The notes under the pieces are model-generated. The model was not told the DNA's origin and did no database searches. It was given only the letters and a program-made list of their open reading frames with translations. The position numbers were made by a program, and so were the translations under genes. Source: Pluralibacter sp. UBA7423 (GTDB lineage Bacteria > Pseudomonadota > Gammaproteobacteria > Enterobacterales > Enterobacteriaceae). From it: DNA of 64,000 nt. The stretch's first letter is position 1. Every line of letters begins with the position of its first letter. Location: positions 104,489 to 168,488 of the forward strand of contig DKMD01000013.1 in assembly GCA_002470465.1 (NCBI GenBank). Direction: 5' to 3'. Below are positions 17,631 through 27,744 of the stretch, one piece after another.

Positions 17631-18167
17631 ATGAAACATACTGTTGAAGTGATGATCCCGGAAGCGGAGATCAAAGCGCGAATCGCCGAATTGGGCCGTC
17701 AAATTACCGAACATTATCAGGACAGCGGCAGCGACATGGTGCTGGTTGGCCTGCTGCGCGGCTCATTCATGTTTATGGCAGACCTGTGCCGTGAAGTGCA
17801 CGTCTCCCACGAAGTCGATTTTATGACGGCGTCCAGCTACGGCAGCGGTATGTCGACCACCCGTGATGTGAAAATCCTGAAAGATCTGGATGAAGACATT
17901 CGCGGCAAAGACGTGCTGATCGTCGAAGACATCATCGACTCCGGCAATACGCTCTCTAAAGTGCGCGAAATCCTGAGCCTGCGTGAGCCTAAATCACTGG
18001 CGATTTGTACGCTGCTGGATAAACCGACCCGCCGTGAAGTTGAGGTGCCGGTTGAGTTTGTTGGCTTCTCGATTCCGGATGAATTTGTTGTGGGTTACGG
18101 GATTGACTACGCACAGCGCTATCGCCATCTGCCGTATGTCGGCAAAGTGGTGCTGCTGGACGAGTAA
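17631..18167 (+). CDS. hpt: Hypoxanthine phosphoribosyltransferase
   Basis: Purine salvage enzyme converting hypoxanthine (and more weakly guanine) plus PRPP to the nucleotide. The 178-residue protein carries the PRPP-binding motif [14 protein letters not shown] (about 100-113), the flexible-loop region [12 protein letters not shown], and the purine-site region near [22 protein letters not shown]. It is divergent from gcd and convergent with can; repeat copy C terminates it. Confidence 0.97.
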   Translation: MKHTVEVMIPEAEIKARIAELGRQITEHYQDSGSDMVLVGLLRGSFMFMADLCREVHVSHEVDFMTASSYGSGMSTTRDVKILKDLDEDIRGKDVLIVEDIIDSGNTLSKVREILSLREPKSLAICTLLDKPTRREVEVPVEFVGFSIPDEFVVGYGIDYAQRYRHLPYVGKVVLLDE

Positions 18168-18178
18168 ATTGGGCAGGG

Positions 18179-18262
18179 TGCGGCTTGATGCCCTCTCCCC
18201 AACCCTCTCCCACGGGAGAGGGTGCAAACATAAAAAAACGGCGCCTTATTAGCGCCGTTTTG
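18179..18262 (+). repeat. Composite palindrome-tail-terminator repeat, copy C
   Basis: TGCGGCTTGATGCCCTCTCC, palindrome CCCTCTCCCACGGGAGAGGG, tail TGCAAACATAAAAAAACGG, then terminator ACGGCGC-CTTATTA-GCGCCGT plus TTTT. It lies between convergent hpt and can and is a likely bidirectional terminator. Confidence 0.87.
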
Positions 18263-18296
18263 CATTTACCCCCGCCACCCGGCTTTTTTACAGATG

Positions 18297-18959
18297 TTAT
18301 TTGTGATTGACGTGGCGAGTGTGCAGGTTGGAGATGCCTTTGCGGTAACCCTGTTCCAGGCTTTCGCGGTTGGTGGCGGTCACGTCGAGATCGCGAAGCA
18401 GCCCATCATGGATGCCATACGCCCAGCCGTGAATCGTCACTTTCTGCCCGCGTTTCCACGCTGACTGCATAATCGTTGAATGACCGAGGTTATAAACCTG
18501 CTCCATCACGTTCAGCTCGCAGAGCGTGTCCATGCGCCGCTCCTGGGGCATTTCGCCGAGCAGTGAGCTGTGCTTAAACCAGATGTCACGGATGTGCAGT
18601 AGCCAGTTGTTGATAAGGCCCATCTCCGGGTTTTCAACCGCCGCCTGCACGCCACCGCAGCCGTAGTGACCACAGATGATGATGTGTTCGACTTCCAGGA
18701 CGTCCACCGCATACTGCACGACGGAGAGGCAATTTAAATCAGTGTGAACCACCAGGTTGGCCACGTTGCGGTGAACAAAGAGCTCGCCCGGCTCCAGGCC
18801 GGTCAGGCGTTCTGCCGGAACGCGACTGTCAGAGCAGCCAATCCATAGAAAACGCGGTTTCTGTGCCTGAGACAGTTTCTCAAAAAAACCGGGATCCTCT
18901 TCCACCAGCATTTTTGACCATAGTGCATTATTGCTGATGAGTGTATCTATGTCGTTCAT
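18297..18959 (-). CDS. can: Beta-class carbonic anhydrase
   Basis: Cytoplasmic enzyme interconverting CO2 and bicarbonate; in E. coli it is required for growth in air because bicarbonate feeds several carboxylations. The 220-residue protein carries the zinc and catalytic residues in GCSDSR (Cys42, Asp44, Arg46) and CGHYGCGG (His98, Cys101). The frame stays open 24 codons upstream, but ATG at 18957-18959 gives the family start [17 protein letters not shown]. It is divergently transcribed from yadG, with about 105 bases between starts. Confidence 0.97.
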   Translation of the reverse strand: MNDIDTLISNNALWSKMLVEEDPGFFEKLSQAQKPRFLWIGCSDSRVPAERLTGLEPGELFVHRNVANLVVHTDLNCLSVVQYAVDVLEVEHIIICGHYGCGGVQAAVENPEMGLINNWLLHIRDIWFKHSSLLGEMPQERRMDTLCELNVMEQVYNLGHSTIMQSAWKRGQKVTIHGWAYGIHDGLLRDLDVTATNRESLEQGYRKGISNLHTRHVNHK

Positions 18960-19065
18960 GGAGGCTAATGACCTGTAACCCTGTAAGTGCGTTGCGCTAA
19001 TATAGGTCAACTGGGCTTTATTTAAAACCACACTTCGATTTCAAGATTTTAAAAAGAGAAAATGA

Positions 19066-19992
19066 ATGACCATTGCACTTGAATTGAAACAGCTGAAGAA
19101 GACCTATCCGGGCGGCGTTCAGGCGCTGCGCGGTATCGACCTGACGGTCGAGGCAGGGGATTTTTATGCCCTGCTCGGGCCCAACGGCGCGGGGAAATCC
19201 ACCACTATCGGCATTATCAGCTCGCTGGTGAATAAAACCTCCGGTCAGGTAAACGTCTTCGGCTATGACCTTGAAAAAGACGTTGTGAACGCTAAGCGTC
19301 AGCTCGGGCTGGTGCCACAGGAGTTCAACTTCAACCCGTTTGAAACCGTCCAGCAGATTGTGGTGAACCAGGCGGGCTACTACGGCGTAGAGCGCAAAGA
19401 GGCGATTGCCCGTAGCGAAAAATACCTGAAGCAGCTCGATCTGTGGGAAAAGCGTAACGAACGTGCGCGCATGTTATCCGGTGGGATGAAGCGCCGTCTG
19501 ATGATCGCTCGTGCGCTGATGCATGAGCCAAAGCTGTTAATTCTGGATGAACCAACCGCAGGCGTGGATATCGAGCTGCGCCGTTCGATGTGGGGCTTCC
19601 TGAAGGATCTCAACGATAAAGGCACCACCATTATTCTGACCACCCACTATCTGGAAGAAGCTGAAATGCTGTGCCGTAATATTGGCATTATTCAGCACGG
19701 TGAACTGGTGGAAAACACCTCGATGAAAAATCTGCTGTCGAAGCTGAAGTCAGAGACGTTCATTCTCGATCTGGCGGCGAAAAGCCCGCTGCCGAAGCTT
19801 GAAGGTTATCAGTATCGTCTGGTTGATACCTCGACGCTGGAGGTGGAAGTGCTGCGCGAGCAGGGGATTAACAGCGTTTTTGCGCAGCTGAGCGAGCAGG
19901 GCGTGCAGGTATTAAGTATGCGTAACAAAGCCAACCGTCTGGAAGAGCTGTTCGTGACGCTGGTACACAGTAAGACAGGAGAGCAGGCATGA
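19066..19992 (+). CDS. yadG: ABC transporter ATP-binding protein YadG
   Basis: ATPase of an ABC-2 type exporter whose substrate is not established. The 308-residue protein has Walker A GPNGAGKST (about 39-47), Q-loop VPQEFN, signature LSGGM (about 139-143), Walker B LLILDEPTAGVD and the H-loop TTHYLEEAE. A C-terminal extension beyond the nucleotide-binding domain (about 230-308) is typical of drug or polysaccharide exporter ATPases. It overlaps yadH by four bases (ATGA), so the two are coupled. Confidence 0.95.
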   Translation: MTIALELKQLKKTYPGGVQALRGIDLTVEAGDFYALLGPNGAGKSTTIGIISSLVNKTSGQVNVFGYDLEKDVVNAKRQLGLVPQEFNFNPFETVQQIVVNQAGYYGVERKEAIARSEKYLKQLDLWEKRNERARMLSGGMKRRLMIARALMHEPKLLILDEPTAGVDIELRRSMWGFLKDLNDKGTTIILTTHYLEEAEMLCRNIGIIQHGELVENTSMKNLLSKLKSETFILDLAAKSPLPKLEGYQYRLVDTSTLEVEVLREQGINSVFAQLSEQGVQVLSMRNKANRLEELFVTLVHSKTGEQA

Positions 19993-20759
19993 TGCAGCTG
20001 TATTGGGTGGCGCTGAAGAGTATCTGGGCCAAAGAGATCAACCGCTTTATGCGGATCTGGGTTCAGACGCTGGTGCCGCCGGTCATCACCATGACCCTCT
20101 ATTTCATTATTTTTGGTAACCTGATCGGCTCACGCATCGGTGATATGCATGGTTTTACCTACATGCAGTTCATTGTGCCAGGTCTGATCATGATGGCGGT
20201 GATCACCAACGCCTATGCCAACGTGGCCTCATCCTTCTTCAGCGCCAAGTTCCAGCGCAACATTGAAGAACTGTTGGTGGCCCCGGTGCCGACGCACGTG
20301 GTTATTGCCGGTTACGTCGGCGGCGGCGTGGCGCGCGGGCTGTGCGTGGGGATTCTGGTGACGGCGATTTCGCTGTTCTTCGTGCCGTTCCAGGTTCACT
20401 CCTGGCTGTTTGTCGGCCTCACGCTGCTGCTGACGGCGATCCTGTTCTCGCTGGCGGGTCTGCTGAATGCAGTCTTTGCCAAAACGTTTGATGATATCAG
20501 CCTGATCCCGACCTTCGTGCTGACGCCGCTGACCTACCTCGGTGGGGTGTTCTACTCGCTGACGCTGCTGCCGCCGTTCTGGCAGGCGCTGTCGCACCTG
20601 AACCCAATTGTCTACATGATAAGCGGCTTCCGCTTCGGCTTCCTCGGCATCAGCGATGTGCCGCTGTTTACCACCGTGGCCGTGCTGGTGGTGTTCATCA
20701 TCGCGTTTTACGCGCTGTGCTGGTATCTGATTCAGCGTGGACGTGGCCTGCGCAGCTGA
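19989..20759 (+). CDS. yadH: ABC-2 type permease YadH
   Basis: Membrane partner of YadG. The 256-residue protein has about six transmembrane helices and a typical ABC-2 signature in the second half (LTPLTYLGGVFYSLTLLPPFWQ...LNPIVYMISGFR). The ATG overlaps the yadG stop codon. The substrate is unknown. A hairpin AACCGGGCAG-AGTATTG-CTGCCCGGTT (20769-20796) with no T-run follows and may be a weak terminator or RNA-stabilising stem. Confidence 0.95.
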   Translation: MMQLYWVALKSIWAKEINRFMRIWVQTLVPPVITMTLYFIIFGNLIGSRIGDMHGFTYMQFIVPGLIMMAVITNAYANVASSFFSAKFQRNIEELLVAPVPTHVVIAGYVGGGVARGLCVGILVTAISLFFVPFQVHSWLFVGLTLLLTAILFSLAGLLNAVFAKTFDDISLIPTFVLTPLTYLGGVFYSLTLLPPFWQALSHLNPIVYMISGFRFGFLGISDVPLFTTVAVLVVFIIAFYALCWYLIQRGRGLRS

Positions 20760-20870
20760 TCTGCTTCTAACCGGGCAGAGTATTGCTGCCCGGTTAACCC
20801 AAACTTGATCGATCGCACCCCTCCTCAACCTTCACTCCGCTAAACTACTCGTCTGCTAAGGAGATGAGCA

Positions 20871-21311
20871 ATGTTGGGTTGGGTGATTGCCTGTCATGAC
20901 GATCGGGCGCAGACGCTGCTGGATCGGCTGGAGAAAAAGTATGGGCCGCTGCCGCAGTGTCGGGCGGTAAACTTCTGGTGTGGTCTCAGCACCAATATGC
21001 TTAGCCGCATGATGTGCGATGCGCTGCATCAAACCGATAGCGGCGACGGCGTGATTTTTCTCACCGACAGCGCGGGTGATGCACCTTACCGTGTCGCTGC
21101 TCTTCTGAGCCACAAGCACTCTCATTGTGAAGTTATCTCCGGCATCAGCTACCCGTTGATTGAATCTATGCTTCCCCACCGTGAAAGCCTTAATAGCGAG
21201 GCGTTTCGTCATGCCATTGTGGCGCAGGGAACACCTGAAACCAGCAGCCTCTGGCACCAGCAGCAAAAGAATCCGCCCTTCGTCTTGCTCCATGATTTGT
21301 ATGCCAATTAA
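20871..21311 (+). CDS. yadI: PTS EIIA (mannose-family) domain protein YadI
   Basis: A stand-alone 146-residue EIIA-Man-like protein. The N-terminus [11 protein letters not shown] places a candidate phosphorylation His at residue 9. [15 protein letters not shown] and [17 protein letters not shown] fit the fold. No EIIB/EIIC genes lie nearby, so partner and sugar are unknown. The ribosome-binding site is AAGGAGATGAGCA. A separate small gap from yadH suggests it may have its own promoter. Confidence 0.92.
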   Translation: MLGWVIACHDDRAQTLLDRLEKKYGPLPQCRAVNFWCGLSTNMLSRMMCDALHQTDSGDGVIFLTDSAGDAPYRVAALLSHKHSHCEVISGISYPLIESMLPHRESLNSEAFRHAIVAQGTPETSSLWHQQQKNPPFVLLHDLYAN

Positions 21312-21373
21312 CCGTGGGTATTAATGAGACATTTGTTACACTACGGGCTGACTTATCGCACCGGTTAAAGCGC

Positions 21374-22621
21374 ATGCTAATACGCGTTATTTTCTCCTTT
21401 CTGATCCTCATGTCTGGCAGCGCCTTTGCCAGCCTGCTGAGCCAAAACGGGCAGCCCGCTCGTTATATGCAAACCACCGAAGATGCCACCATTTGGGCGC
21501 AGGTGGGTAATAATGTGGTGACCGTTGGCAACGTGCGTGCCGGGCAAATTCTTGCCGTTGTGCCCACAGCGGCCGATTATTACGAATTCAGCTTTGGTTT
21601 CGGGACCGGGTTTATCGATAAAGGCCATCTCGAACCGGTGCAGGGCAAGCAGCGGGTGGAAGACAGCCTCGGCGACCTGAATAAGCCGCTCAGCAATCAG
21701 AACCTCATCACCTGGCGCGACACGCCGGTCTACAACGCTCCAAATGCGGGCAGTGCGCCGTTTGGTATGCTGGCGGATAATCTGCGTTATCCGCTGATCG
21801 CTAAGCTTAAAGACAGGCTTAATCAGACCTGGTTTCAGATTCGTATCGGCAACCGCCTGGCGTGGGTCAGCAGCCTTGATGCGCAGCTTGATAACGGTAT
21901 TCCGATACTGACCTATCACCACATTCTGCGCGATGAAGAGAACACCCGTTTTCGCCATACTTCGACCACCACCTCCGTGCGCGCGTTCAGCAACCAGATG
22001 ACCTGGCTGCGCGACCAGGGCTACACCACCCTGTCGATGTACCAGCTGGAAGGCTATATCCGTAATAAAATGAATCTGCCTGCCCGCTCCGTAGTGATTA
22101 CTTTTGATGATGGCCTGAAGTCAGTTAATCGCTATGCATATCCGGTTTTGAAAGAGTACGGCTTTAAGGCGACGGCCTTTATTATTTCGTCACGCATTAA
22201 GCGCCATCCGCAAAAGTGGGATCCGAAATCGCTGCAGTTCATGAGTATTTCCGAGCTGCGGCAGATTCAGGACGTGTTTGATATTCAGTCGCATACCCAC
22301 TTCCTGCATCGGGTGGACGCGTATCGTCGGCCGATTCTGCTGAGCCGCAGCTATCACAACATTCTGTTTGATTTCGAGCATTCCCGCCGCGCGCTGAGCC
22401 AGTTCAATCCGCACGTACTTTACCTCTCGTATCCGTTTGGCGGCTATAACGCAACGGCGCTGCAGGCGGCGAACGACGCCGGTTTTCATCTGGCGGTGAC
22501 GACGGTGAAGGGGAAGGTGACGCCGGGCGATAATCCGTTCTTGTTGAAGCGATTGTATATCTTAAGAACGGATTCGTTAGAGACGATGTCGCGGCTGATC
22601 AGCAATCAGCCGCAGGGGTAG
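21374..22621 (+). CDS. yadE: Secreted polysaccharide deacetylase family protein YadE
   Basis: A 415-residue exported protein with a signal peptide (about 1-20, [20 protein letters not shown]), an N-terminal region of SH3-like character (about 25-175) and a C-terminal NodB-type carbohydrate esterase domain. Motifs are [10 protein letters not shown] (metal/catalytic Asp), SHTHFLH (metal His pair) and LSYPFGGYN. The substrate is unknown; a cell-wall or capsular glycan is plausible. The frame is open 20 codons further upstream, but ATG at 21374 begins the signal peptide. The stop lies only two bases from the convergent panD stop. Confidence 0.92.
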   Translation: MLIRVIFSFLILMSGSAFASLLSQNGQPARYMQTTEDATIWAQVGNNVVTVGNVRAGQILAVVPTAADYYEFSFGFGTGFIDKGHLEPVQGKQRVEDSLGDLNKPLSNQNLITWRDTPVYNAPNAGSAPFGMLADNLRYPLIAKLKDRLNQTWFQIRIGNRLAWVSSLDAQLDNGIPILTYHHILRDEENTRFRHTSTTTSVRAFSNQMTWLRDQGYTTLSMYQLEGYIRNKMNLPARSVVITFDDGLKSVNRYAYPVLKEYGFKATAFIISSRIKRHPQKWDPKSLQFMSISELRQIQDVFDIQSHTHFLHRVDAYRRPILLSRSYHNILFDFEHSRRALSQFNPHVLYLSYPFGGYNATALQAANDAGFHLAVTTVKGKVTPGDNPFLLKRLYILRTDSLETMSRLISNQPQG

Positions 22622-22623
22622 GG

Positions 22624-23004
22624 TTACGCAACCTGAACCGGAATGGCTTTTGCGGTGCGTTTCATTTCGTTGTCGCCCTCGAAGTAGGCTACGTTCGGAC
22701 GCCAGGTGCGGGCTTCCGCGTCGGACATGGTGACGAAGCTTGCGATGATCACAATGTCACCGACGTCAGCATTGTGTGCCGCCGCGCCGTTAACGGAGAT
22801 GATTTTTGAGCCTCGCTCTGCGGCAATAGCGTAAGTGGAGAAACGCTTGCCGTTGTTCACATTCCAGATATCAATGGCTTCGTTTTCCAGAATTCCCGAG
22901 GCATCCAGGAAATCCTGGTCGATGGCGCAAGAGCCTTCATAATGCAGGTCCGCATGGGTGACTTTTACGCGGTGGAGCTTGCCCTGCAGCATAGTGCGAA
23001 TCAT
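22624..23004 (-). CDS. panD: Aspartate 1-decarboxylase proenzyme
   Basis: Pyruvoyl enzyme that makes beta-alanine from aspartate for pantothenate synthesis. The 126-residue proenzyme has the self-processing site HYEGSCAID; cleavage between Gly24 and Ser25 forms the pyruvoyl group. ATG at 23002-23004 gives the family start [14 protein letters not shown]; an upstream in-frame ATG is spurious. It is separated from panC by a REP pair; E. coli has yadD in this gap. No terminator is seen between it and the convergent yadE. Confidence 0.97.
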   Translation of the reverse strand: MIRTMLQGKLHRVKVTHADLHYEGSCAIDQDFLDASGILENEAIDIWNVNNGKRFSTYAIAAERGSKIISVNGAAAHNADVGDIVIIASFVTMSDAEARTWRPNVAYFEGDNEMKRTAKAIPVQVA

Positions 23005-23032
23005 AACTTTACCTTTACATTCCTGATGCATC

Positions 23033-23093
23033 GCCGGGTGGCACCTGGCTGACCCGGCCTACGTAGGCCCGGCAAACGCTGGCGCCGCCGGGC
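23033..23093. repeat. REP pair (BIME) between panC and panD
   Basis: Two back-to-back REP palindromes: GCCGGGTGGCACCTGGCTGA... (23033-23062) and TAGGCCCGGCAAACGCTGGC...GCCGGGC (23064-23093). The pair occupies most of the 130-bp gap between panC and panD and, in a transcript, would form two stable stems. Confidence 0.85.
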
Positions 23094-23134
23094 ATATTTC
23101 AGGGCAGTATTGCCCGTTTTTTAACCTTTGTCTA

Positions 23135-23986
23135 TCAGCTTAATTCAACGGTTTTATTGTCGATAAGCCGCGCCTGACCCAGCCATGCGGCCATCAGGAT
23201 CACCGCGCGCTGGCTGCTTTCTGACAGCTCAAGCAGGGTATCGGCATCGCGAATCTGGATGTCATCGGCGCGGAAACCTTTGTCGTTCAGTTCCTGTTCG
23301 GCAAGTGCAATCATCTCGTCCAGGCTGCGTTCACCCGCTGTGAGCTTCTCTGCAATCCCGTTCATTACCTTGCTCAGGCCCGGTGCGATTTTGCGCTGAT
23401 CGCTGGTGAGGTAGCCGTTGCGGGAGCTTAGCGCCAGACCATCTTTGGCGCGTACCGTTGGCACGCCCACGATGTCAATGTCGTAGCCCATATCGGCGAC
23501 CATCTTGCGGATGAGCGCCAGCTGCTGGAAGTCTTTCTCACCAAAGCAGGCGACGTCCGGCTGTACCAGGTTAAACAGCTTGCTGACGATGGTGGAGACG
23601 CCGCGGAAGTGGCCAGGGCGGCTTGCGCCTTCCAGCATGGTGGAAATGCCCGGTACGTCAACGAAGGTCTGGGTATCCGTGCCTTGCGGGTAAATATCCG
23701 CGGGTGCCGGGGCAAACACGAAGTCGACTTTACGTTTGTTCAGCTTCTCGCAGTCTTCCTGCAGCGTGCGTGGATAGCGAGCCAGGTCGTCGGCGCGGTC
23801 AAACTGCATCGGGTTGACGAAGATGCTGGCGACCACGACATCGGCGCGATCTTTGGCTTCATCGACGAGCTTCATATGACCATCGTGCAGGTTGCCCATG
23901 GTTGGCACCAGCGCGATGCGCTTGCCTTCCTGACGCAGACGACGGATATGCTGGCGCAGCAGCGGCAGGGTTTCGATAATCAGCAC
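23135..23986 (-). CDS. panC: Pantothenate synthetase (pantoate-beta-alanine ligase)
   Basis: ATP-dependent condensation of pantoate with beta-alanine. The 283-residue protein has the nucleotidyltransferase HIGH-like motif [15 protein letters not shown] (about 29-43), a central [11 protein letters not shown] motif and the KMSKS-like LSSRNGYL. The start is GTG at 23984-23986 (family N-terminus [10 protein letters not shown]) with AAGGAG 6 bases upstream; the longer frame is not needed. It follows panB by 10 bases. Confidence 0.96.
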   Translation of the reverse strand: MLIIETLPLLRQHIRRLRQEGKRIALVPTMGNLHDGHMKLVDEAKDRADVVVASIFVNPMQFDRADDLARYPRTLQEDCEKLNKRKVDFVFAPAPADIYPQGTDTQTFVDVPGISTMLEGASRPGHFRGVSTIVSKLFNLVQPDVACFGEKDFQQLALIRKMVADMGYDIDIVGVPTVRAKDGLALSSRNGYLTSDQRKIAPGLSKVMNGIAEKLTAGERSLDEMIALAEQELNDKGFRADDIQIRDADTLLELSESSQRAVILMAAWLGQARLIDNKTVELS

Positions 23987-23996
23987 AACAAACTCC

Positions 23997-24788
23997 TTAA
24001 TGGAAACTGTGTTCTTCGCCCGGATAGACACCGGATTCGACCTCGGCAATATACTGCCGCACGGCGGCGCGCATGTCGCCCGAATCCGTCAGGAAATTTT
24101 TCGCAAATTTAGGGATATGGCCGCCGGTAATGCCGAACGCATCGTGCATCACGAGGATTTGCCCGTCGGTGACGTTGCCTGCACCAATACCGATAACCGG
24201 AATGCTCAGCGCTTCGGTAATGCGTTTTGCCAGCGCGACCGGCACGCATTCCAGTACCAGCAGCTGAATGCCTGCGGCTTCCAGCGCCAGCGCGTCGTCA
24301 AACAGGGTTTGTGCAGCATCGCCGCGCCCCTGAACCTTATAACCGCCAAACACGTTAACCGACTGCGGCGTCAGGCCGAGATGCCCGCACACCGGCACGG
24401 CGCGTTCAACCAGCATTTTCACGGTCGGGGCAAGCCAGGCACCGCCTTCGAGCTTCATCATGTTGGCGCCCGCACGCATCACGACGGCGGCGTTTTCAAA
24501 GGCCTGCTCTGGCGTGGCATAGGCCATAAACGGCAGGTCAGCCAGCAGCAGACTGTTTGGTGCGCCGCGACGCACGGCGCGAGTGTGGTAGGCAATGTCT
24601 TCAACGGTGACTGGCAGCGTTGAGTTGTGTCCCTGAACGGTCATACCCAGCGAGTCACCGACCAGCATGACGTCGATCCCGGCGTCGGCGAACAGTTTCG
24701 CAAAGCTGAAGTCATAGGCGGTAATGGTGGCGAAGCGTTTCTTTTCCTGCTTGCACTTCTGCAGCAGGGAGATGGTGGTAGGTTTCAT
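23997..24788 (-). CDS. panB: 3-methyl-2-oxobutanoate hydroxymethyltransferase
   Basis: First committed step to pantothenate: ketopantoate from alpha-ketoisovalerate and 5,10-methylene-THF. The 263-residue TIM-barrel protein has metal ligands in MLVGDSLGM (Asp about 45) and [10 protein letters not shown] (Asp about 84), and the catalytic-Glu region in VLECVP. ATG at 24786-24788 gives [10 protein letters not shown]; 21 upstream in-frame codons are not family sequence. In E. coli a fimbrial cluster separates panB from folK; here the gap is only 75 bases. Confidence 0.97.
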   Translation of the reverse strand: MKPTTISLLQKCKQEKKRFATITAYDFSFAKLFADAGIDVMLVGDSLGMTVQGHNSTLPVTVEDIAYHTRAVRRGAPNSLLLADLPFMAYATPEQAFENAAVVMRAGANMMKLEGGAWLAPTVKMLVERAVPVCGHLGLTPQSVNVFGGYKVQGRGDAAQTLFDDALALEAAGIQLLVLECVPVALAKRITEALSIPVIGIGAGNVTDGQILVMHDAFGITGGHIPKFAKNFLTDSGDMRAAVRQYIAEVESGVYPGEEHSFH

Positions 24789-24863
24789 AGGGTTTCCTGA
24801 TAACGAAAGCCGAATCTGGGGGCATTGTATCAGGCGTGCCGGGGCGGGCAATCGGTTTCCCGT

Positions 24864-25343
24864 TTACCAGTGAGCAGGTTTTGTGCTGTTAAGCGTTTGC
24901 AGGAGTGAGGTCAGCGATGTGCCGTCAGGGAAAATCAGGTCCGGTGCAATTTCGGCCAGCGGCCAAAGCATAAAGCCACGGTTATGCATGTCGTAGTGCG
25001 GCACCGTCAGGCGATCGGTGTGGATCACGGCATCGCCAAATAGCATGATATCGAGGTCCAGCGTGCGCGGGCCCCAGCGCTCCTCTTTACGAACACGGCC
25101 CTGCCGGCTCTCAATGCGCTGAGTATTATCCAGAAGGATTTCTGGTTCCAGCCTTGTGTCGAGCGCCACGGCGGCGTTGAGGTAATCAGGTTGATCCTGC
25201 GGGCCCAGCGGCGGCGTGCGGTAAAACGATGACACGGAAGCGATCTTCGTTTCAGGGATCTCGCCGAGCGCGGCAATCGCGGCATTCACCTGATCGAGCG
25301 GTGAAGCCAGATTGCTGCCGACGGCGATATAAACGCGTGTCAC
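24864..25343 (-). CDS. folK: 6-hydroxymethyl-7,8-dihydropterin pyrophosphokinase (HPPK)
   Basis: Folate pathway enzyme transferring pyrophosphate from ATP to hydroxymethyl-dihydropterin. The 159-residue protein shows GSNL near the start, [20 protein letters not shown] and the Mg-binding [16 protein letters not shown] (Asp about 95 and 97). It starts with GTG at 25341-25343, which overlaps the pcnB stop as GTGA, so translation is coupled to pcnB. The C-terminal tail differs from E. coli, as is common in this family. Confidence 0.96.
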   Translation of the reverse strand: MTRVYIAVGSNLASPLDQVNAAIAALGEIPETKIASVSSFYRTPPLGPQDQPDYLNAAVALDTRLEPEILLDNTQRIESRQGRVRKEERWGPRTLDLDIMLFGDAVIHTDRLTVPHYDMHNRGFMLWPLAEIAPDLIFPDGTSLTSLLQTLNSTKPAHW

Positions 25344-26737
25344 GCGTTGCCACCCTGGCGCGGCGCGCGCTTGCGTGGACGGCGATGACGACGGCGCGCG
25401 GCCGGTTCTTCATCCAGGCCGTTGAGCATGTCTTTCTGCGCCGGAGGAGCCGCGACCTGGAATTCGCCCCACCACTGCGTCAGACGCTGCAGTTCGTGGT
25501 TGCCTTCTGCTTCGGCACGCAGCGCCAGCAGATCGTAGGCGGCGCGGAATTTCGGATGCTCCATCAGCTTCCAGGCACGTTTACCCTGACGACGTGACAT
25601 ACGCAGCTGAAGCTGCCAGATGTCGCGCACCAGCGTGGTAATGCGTTTTGGAATGGCGAGCGAACGGCAGCCTTCGTCGAGCACATCGTTCATTGCCAGC
25701 GCGAAAGCGTCATAGTAGGCCAGGCCACTTTCCTGGGCGATGCGCTGAGCGGTTTCCAGCAGCGGATACCAGAACATGGCGGCAAACAGGAACGCCGGGT
25801 TGACGCGCATATCGTTGTGAATGCGGTTATCGGTATTTTTCAGCACCTGGCTGATGATGCGCTCCATCGGGCTGTCACCGTTTTCGGTGAAGTAGCGGGT
25901 GATGGTCGGGAACAGCGGCTGGAACAGGCTGTATTCGCGCAGCAGCTTGTAGGTTTCGAAACCATAGCCGGCCTGAAGCAGCTTCAGAGATTCTTCAAAC
26001 AGGCGCGCAGGTGGCACATCGTTGATGAGCGTGGCCAGGCGTGGGATCGGCTCAGCCGTGTCCGGGCTGATACTCATATTCAGCTTGGCGGCGAAACGCA
26101 CCGCACGCAGCATGCGCACCGGATCTTCGCGGTAGCGGGTTTCCGGATTGCCAATCAGGCGAATCACGCCGTCCTGTAAATCACGCATGCCGCCGACGTA
26201 ATCACGTACGGTGAAATCTGCCACGCTGTAGTAAAGGCTGTTGATGGTGAAGTCACGGCGCTGGGCATCTTCTTCGATGGAGCCGAAGATGTTGTCGCGC
26301 AGCAGCATGCCGTTCTGGCCGCGCTGAGAGGTGGCGCGGTCGTCCGGCGAGCCGTCGTGATGGCCACGGAAGGTGGCGACTTCAATGATTTCCGGGCCAA
26401 ACATGACGTGGGCCAGGCGGAAACGGCGACCGACCAGGCGGCAGTTGCGGAACAGCTTGCGCACCTGCTCAGGCGTGGCGCTGGTCGTCACGTCAAAATC
26501 TTTGGGTTTTTTGTCCAGCAGCAGGTCACGTACGCCGCCGCCGACGAGATAGGCCTCGTAGCCCGCTTTGTTCAGGCGGTAGAGCACCTTGAGGGCATTT
26601 TCACTGATATCTTTGCGGGAAATAGCGTGCTGCTCACGCGGAATGACCGTCATTTCTGGTTTTACGTCGACGGTTTCAGCCCCGGTTTCATCACGGGTTA
26701 GCACCTTACGGCAAAAATTAGCGACTCGGGTAAAAAT
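25340..26737 (-). CDS. pcnB: Poly(A) polymerase I, ATT start
   Basis: Adds poly(A) tails to RNA 3' ends, promoting decay, and affects plasmid copy number. The nucleotidyltransferase motif [18 protein letters not shown], the [11 protein letters not shown] region, and a basic C-terminal tail ([14 protein letters not shown]) are present. The first ATG/GTG-type start in the frame is GTG at 26704, but the conserved N-terminus [12 protein letters not shown] continues upstream to ATT at 26735-26737. A GAGGTGT ribosome-binding site lies just before it. That start gives 465 residues, the E. coli length. An inefficient AUU start limiting expression is established for E. coli pcnB. Confidence 0.93.
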   Translation of the reverse strand: MFTRVANFCRKVLTRDETGAETVDVKPEMTVIPREQHAISRKDISENALKVLYRLNKAGYEAYLVGGGVRDLLLDKKPKDFDVTTSATPEQVRKLFRNCRLVGRRFRLAHVMFGPEIIEVATFRGHHDGSPDDRATSQRGQNGMLLRDNIFGSIEEDAQRRDFTINSLYYSVADFTVRDYVGGMRDLQDGVIRLIGNPETRYREDPVRMLRAVRFAAKLNMSISPDTAEPIPRLATLINDVPPARLFEESLKLLQAGYGFETYKLLREYSLFQPLFPTITRYFTENGDSPMERIISQVLKNTDNRIHNDMRVNPAFLFAAMFWYPLLETAQRIAQESGLAYYDAFALAMNDVLDEGCRSLAIPKRITTLVRDIWQLQLRMSRRQGKRAWKLMEHPKFRAAYDLLALRAEAEGNHELQRLTQWWGEFQVAAPPAQKDMLNGLDEEPAARRRHRRPRKRAPRQGGNA

Positions 26738-26794
26738 GTTACACCTCGGTTATCGTGTCAGTCGGAAGTCGTGAGGACAAAAAATTGCGGCTAA

Positions 26795-27676
26795 TCATAG
26801 CTCACCGGGGAGCATTTGAGAATCTTTTACCGCCGTAAGGCTCCAGTTCGCTACTGCATTTTCCAGCAGGCTCTCAAGTGAGCAATCCTGCCACTCATTA
26901 ACAATAGTCTGATTAAGAAACTGTAATGCCCGAATAATTTCCGGGCGCGGATCGCCGGTGGATAGCGCAGGGGCATGATTCTGTTTTGATAATTTCGCGC
27001 CGTCGTGATTCAGCGCCAGCGGCAGGTGAATATAATCAGGTTCACTCCAGCCGAAATGCCGGTACAGCGATATTTGCCGCACGGTAGGCTCAATCAAATC
27101 TGCGCCGCGTACTATCTCCGTCACGCCCTGAAAATGGTCGTCGACCACAACGGCAAGGTTGTAGGCGAATAATCCGTCCCGGCGATGAATAATAAAATCT
27201 TCGCGGGCAAGCGGTTCGTTGGCGACAATATTGCCGCGCAATCCATCGTGGAAATTTAAAACCGGGTAAGTCTGGCGCAAACGCAGCGCCGCATTTTGCG
27301 AGCCGAGGTGTAATTCGCGGCAGTGGCCGTCATAAATTCCACCGACGCTCTGAATACGCGCACGGGTGCAGGTGCAGTAATAGCTCCGTTCCTGCTCGTG
27401 CAGCCACGCCAGCCTTTCGCGGTAGGCGTCGTGGCGCTGAGATTGCCACAACACTTCGTCGTCCCAATGCAGACCATAATGTTCCAGCTGACGCAGAATT
27501 GTGTGTGCGGCACCGGGAACTTCACGAGGGGGATCGATATCTTCAATGCGGACCAGCCACTTTCCCTGACGGGCTCGGGCCTGTAAATAGCTGCCGAGAG
27601 CGGCAATCAATGAACCAAAATGGAGTTCACCCGAAGGGGAAGGCGCAAAGCGCCCGATATAGTCAGAGTTTGCCAT
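26795..27676 (-). CDS. gluQ: Glutamyl-Q tRNA(Asp) synthetase
   Basis: Truncated GluRS paralogue that attaches glutamate to queuosine in tRNA-Asp; it lacks an anticodon-binding domain. The 293-residue protein has the HIGH-like motif [12 protein letters not shown] (about 12-23), zinc ligands in [10 protein letters not shown] and YDGHC, and the KMSKS-like motif GAKLSKQNH. It is downstream of dksA on the minus strand, with an intervening hairpin that may limit read-through. Confidence 0.96.
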   Translation of the reverse strand: MANSDYIGRFAPSPSGELHFGSLIAALGSYLQARARQGKWLVRIEDIDPPREVPGAAHTILRQLEHYGLHWDDEVLWQSQRHDAYRERLAWLHEQERSYYCTCTRARIQSVGGIYDGHCRELHLGSQNAALRLRQTYPVLNFHDGLRGNIVANEPLAREDFIIHRRDGLFAYNLAVVVDDHFQGVTEIVRGADLIEPTVRQISLYRHFGWSEPDYIHLPLALNHDGAKLSKQNHAPALSTGDPRPEIIRALQFLNQTIVNEWQDCSLESLLENAVANWSLTAVKDSQMLPGEL

Positions 27677-27697
27677 GTCGAAGGTTCAGAAAAGAAC

Positions 27698-27719
27698 AAG
27701 GCGGGAGAGTGCTCCCGCC
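27698..27719 (-). terminator. Hairpin between dksA and gluQ
   Basis: On the minus strand GGCGGGAGC-ACT-CTCCCGCC is followed by the T-rich TTGTTCTTTT. It lies between the dksA stop and gluQ start. A terminator at this position is known to limit gluQ expression from dksA transcripts in Shigella/E. coli. Confidence 0.8.
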
Positions 27720-27744
27720 ATGGTAGATGATGCAATTGGGTGGC

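Noticed and set aside
20769-20796. Terminator after yadH
   Set aside because: Good stem but no T-run, so it is mentioned with yadH and not listed as a terminator.
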